Positions 13,986 through 14,061 of a DNA stretch of 14,061 nt are shown one piece after another. Made by a program: the position numbers and the translations under genes. Source of the DNA: CAYGZA01 sp964354135. Lineage in GTDB: Bacteria > Planctomycetota > Planctomycetia > Pirellulales > Thermoguttaceae. The stretch is from the NCBI GenBank assembly GCA_964354135.1, contig CAYGZA010000175.1, positions 1-14,061 on the forward strand. Reading direction: 5' to 3'. The notes under the pieces were generated by a model. The model had not been told where the DNA came from. It did no database searches and saw only the letters and a list, made by a program, of their open reading frames with translations. Each line of letters begins with the position of its first letter. The first letter of the stretch is position 1.

Positions 13986-14061
13986 ATGAACCCTTGGCTG
14001 GCCAAGGTGTTGCGCGGCGGAATCTGCGGCCTTTCCACCCGTTGTGCGGCGCAGAGACTCG
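13986..14061 (+). CDS. Possible gene start running off the right edge
   Basis: An open frame from ATG at 13986 reads MNPWLAKVLRGGICGLSTR and stays open to the end of the window (25 codons). GGGG lies upstream but at a poor distance. Too little is visible to assign a family, and it may be a chance frame. Confidence 0.25.
   Translation, partial: MNPWLAKVLRGGICGLSTRCAAQRL

Overview
The window is GC-rich, densely coding DNA with long non-coding gaps. It probably comes from the chromosome of a planctomycete-like bacterium. Points in favour are the combination of an LTxxQ-rich secreted protein, an ExeA-type ATPase next to a Wzz-like polysaccharide protein, a tRNA gene without an encoded CCA, and heptamer-repeat spacers. 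The phylum is an inference from gene content; nothing in the window proves it. There is no rRNA, CRISPR array, insertion sequence or phage gene.

Layout. (1) 1-2182, minus strand: a Wzz-like polysaccharide chain-length protein followed by an ExeA-type AAA ATPase that runs off the left edge. This pair is typical of exopolysaccharide/PEP-CTERM loci. (2) 2183-6148, plus strand: trpF (tryptophan synthesis), ahcY (S-adenosylhomocysteine hydrolase) and a DUF1015 protein, each preceded by a block of 7-bp tandem repeats. (3) 6149-8626, plus strand: a chromosome-partition locus of three perfect 14-bp parS palindromes, then parA and parB overlapping by 8 nt. The ParB has an unusually long low-complexity linker. 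(4) 8846-8967: tRNA-Pro(UGG) with a textbook intrinsic terminator. (5) 9491-10189, minus strand: a membrane-anchored TPR protein. (6) 10916-11422, plus strand: an exported LTxxQ protein that converges, through a shared hairpin, on (7) 11542-13441, minus strand: an ABC-2 type exporter whose ATPase and permease genes overlap by 92 nt. (8) 13442 to the end: mostly empty, with a doubtful gene start at the right edge.

How it fits together. The partition locus is the best-defined system: ParB should load on the parS cluster and ParA should move it. parS sites usually lie near the replication origin, so the window may be origin-proximal, but no DnaA-box cluster is visible. The metabolic genes are unrelated housekeeping functions that share only their odd spacers.

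The most unusual signal is those spacers. At least seven separate intergenic blocks all have a strict 7-bp period although their heptamer sequences differ. Three of them end within 0-8 bp of a start codon, and one pair of blocks is in inverted orientation and could fold into a long hairpin between ahcY and the DUF1015 gene.
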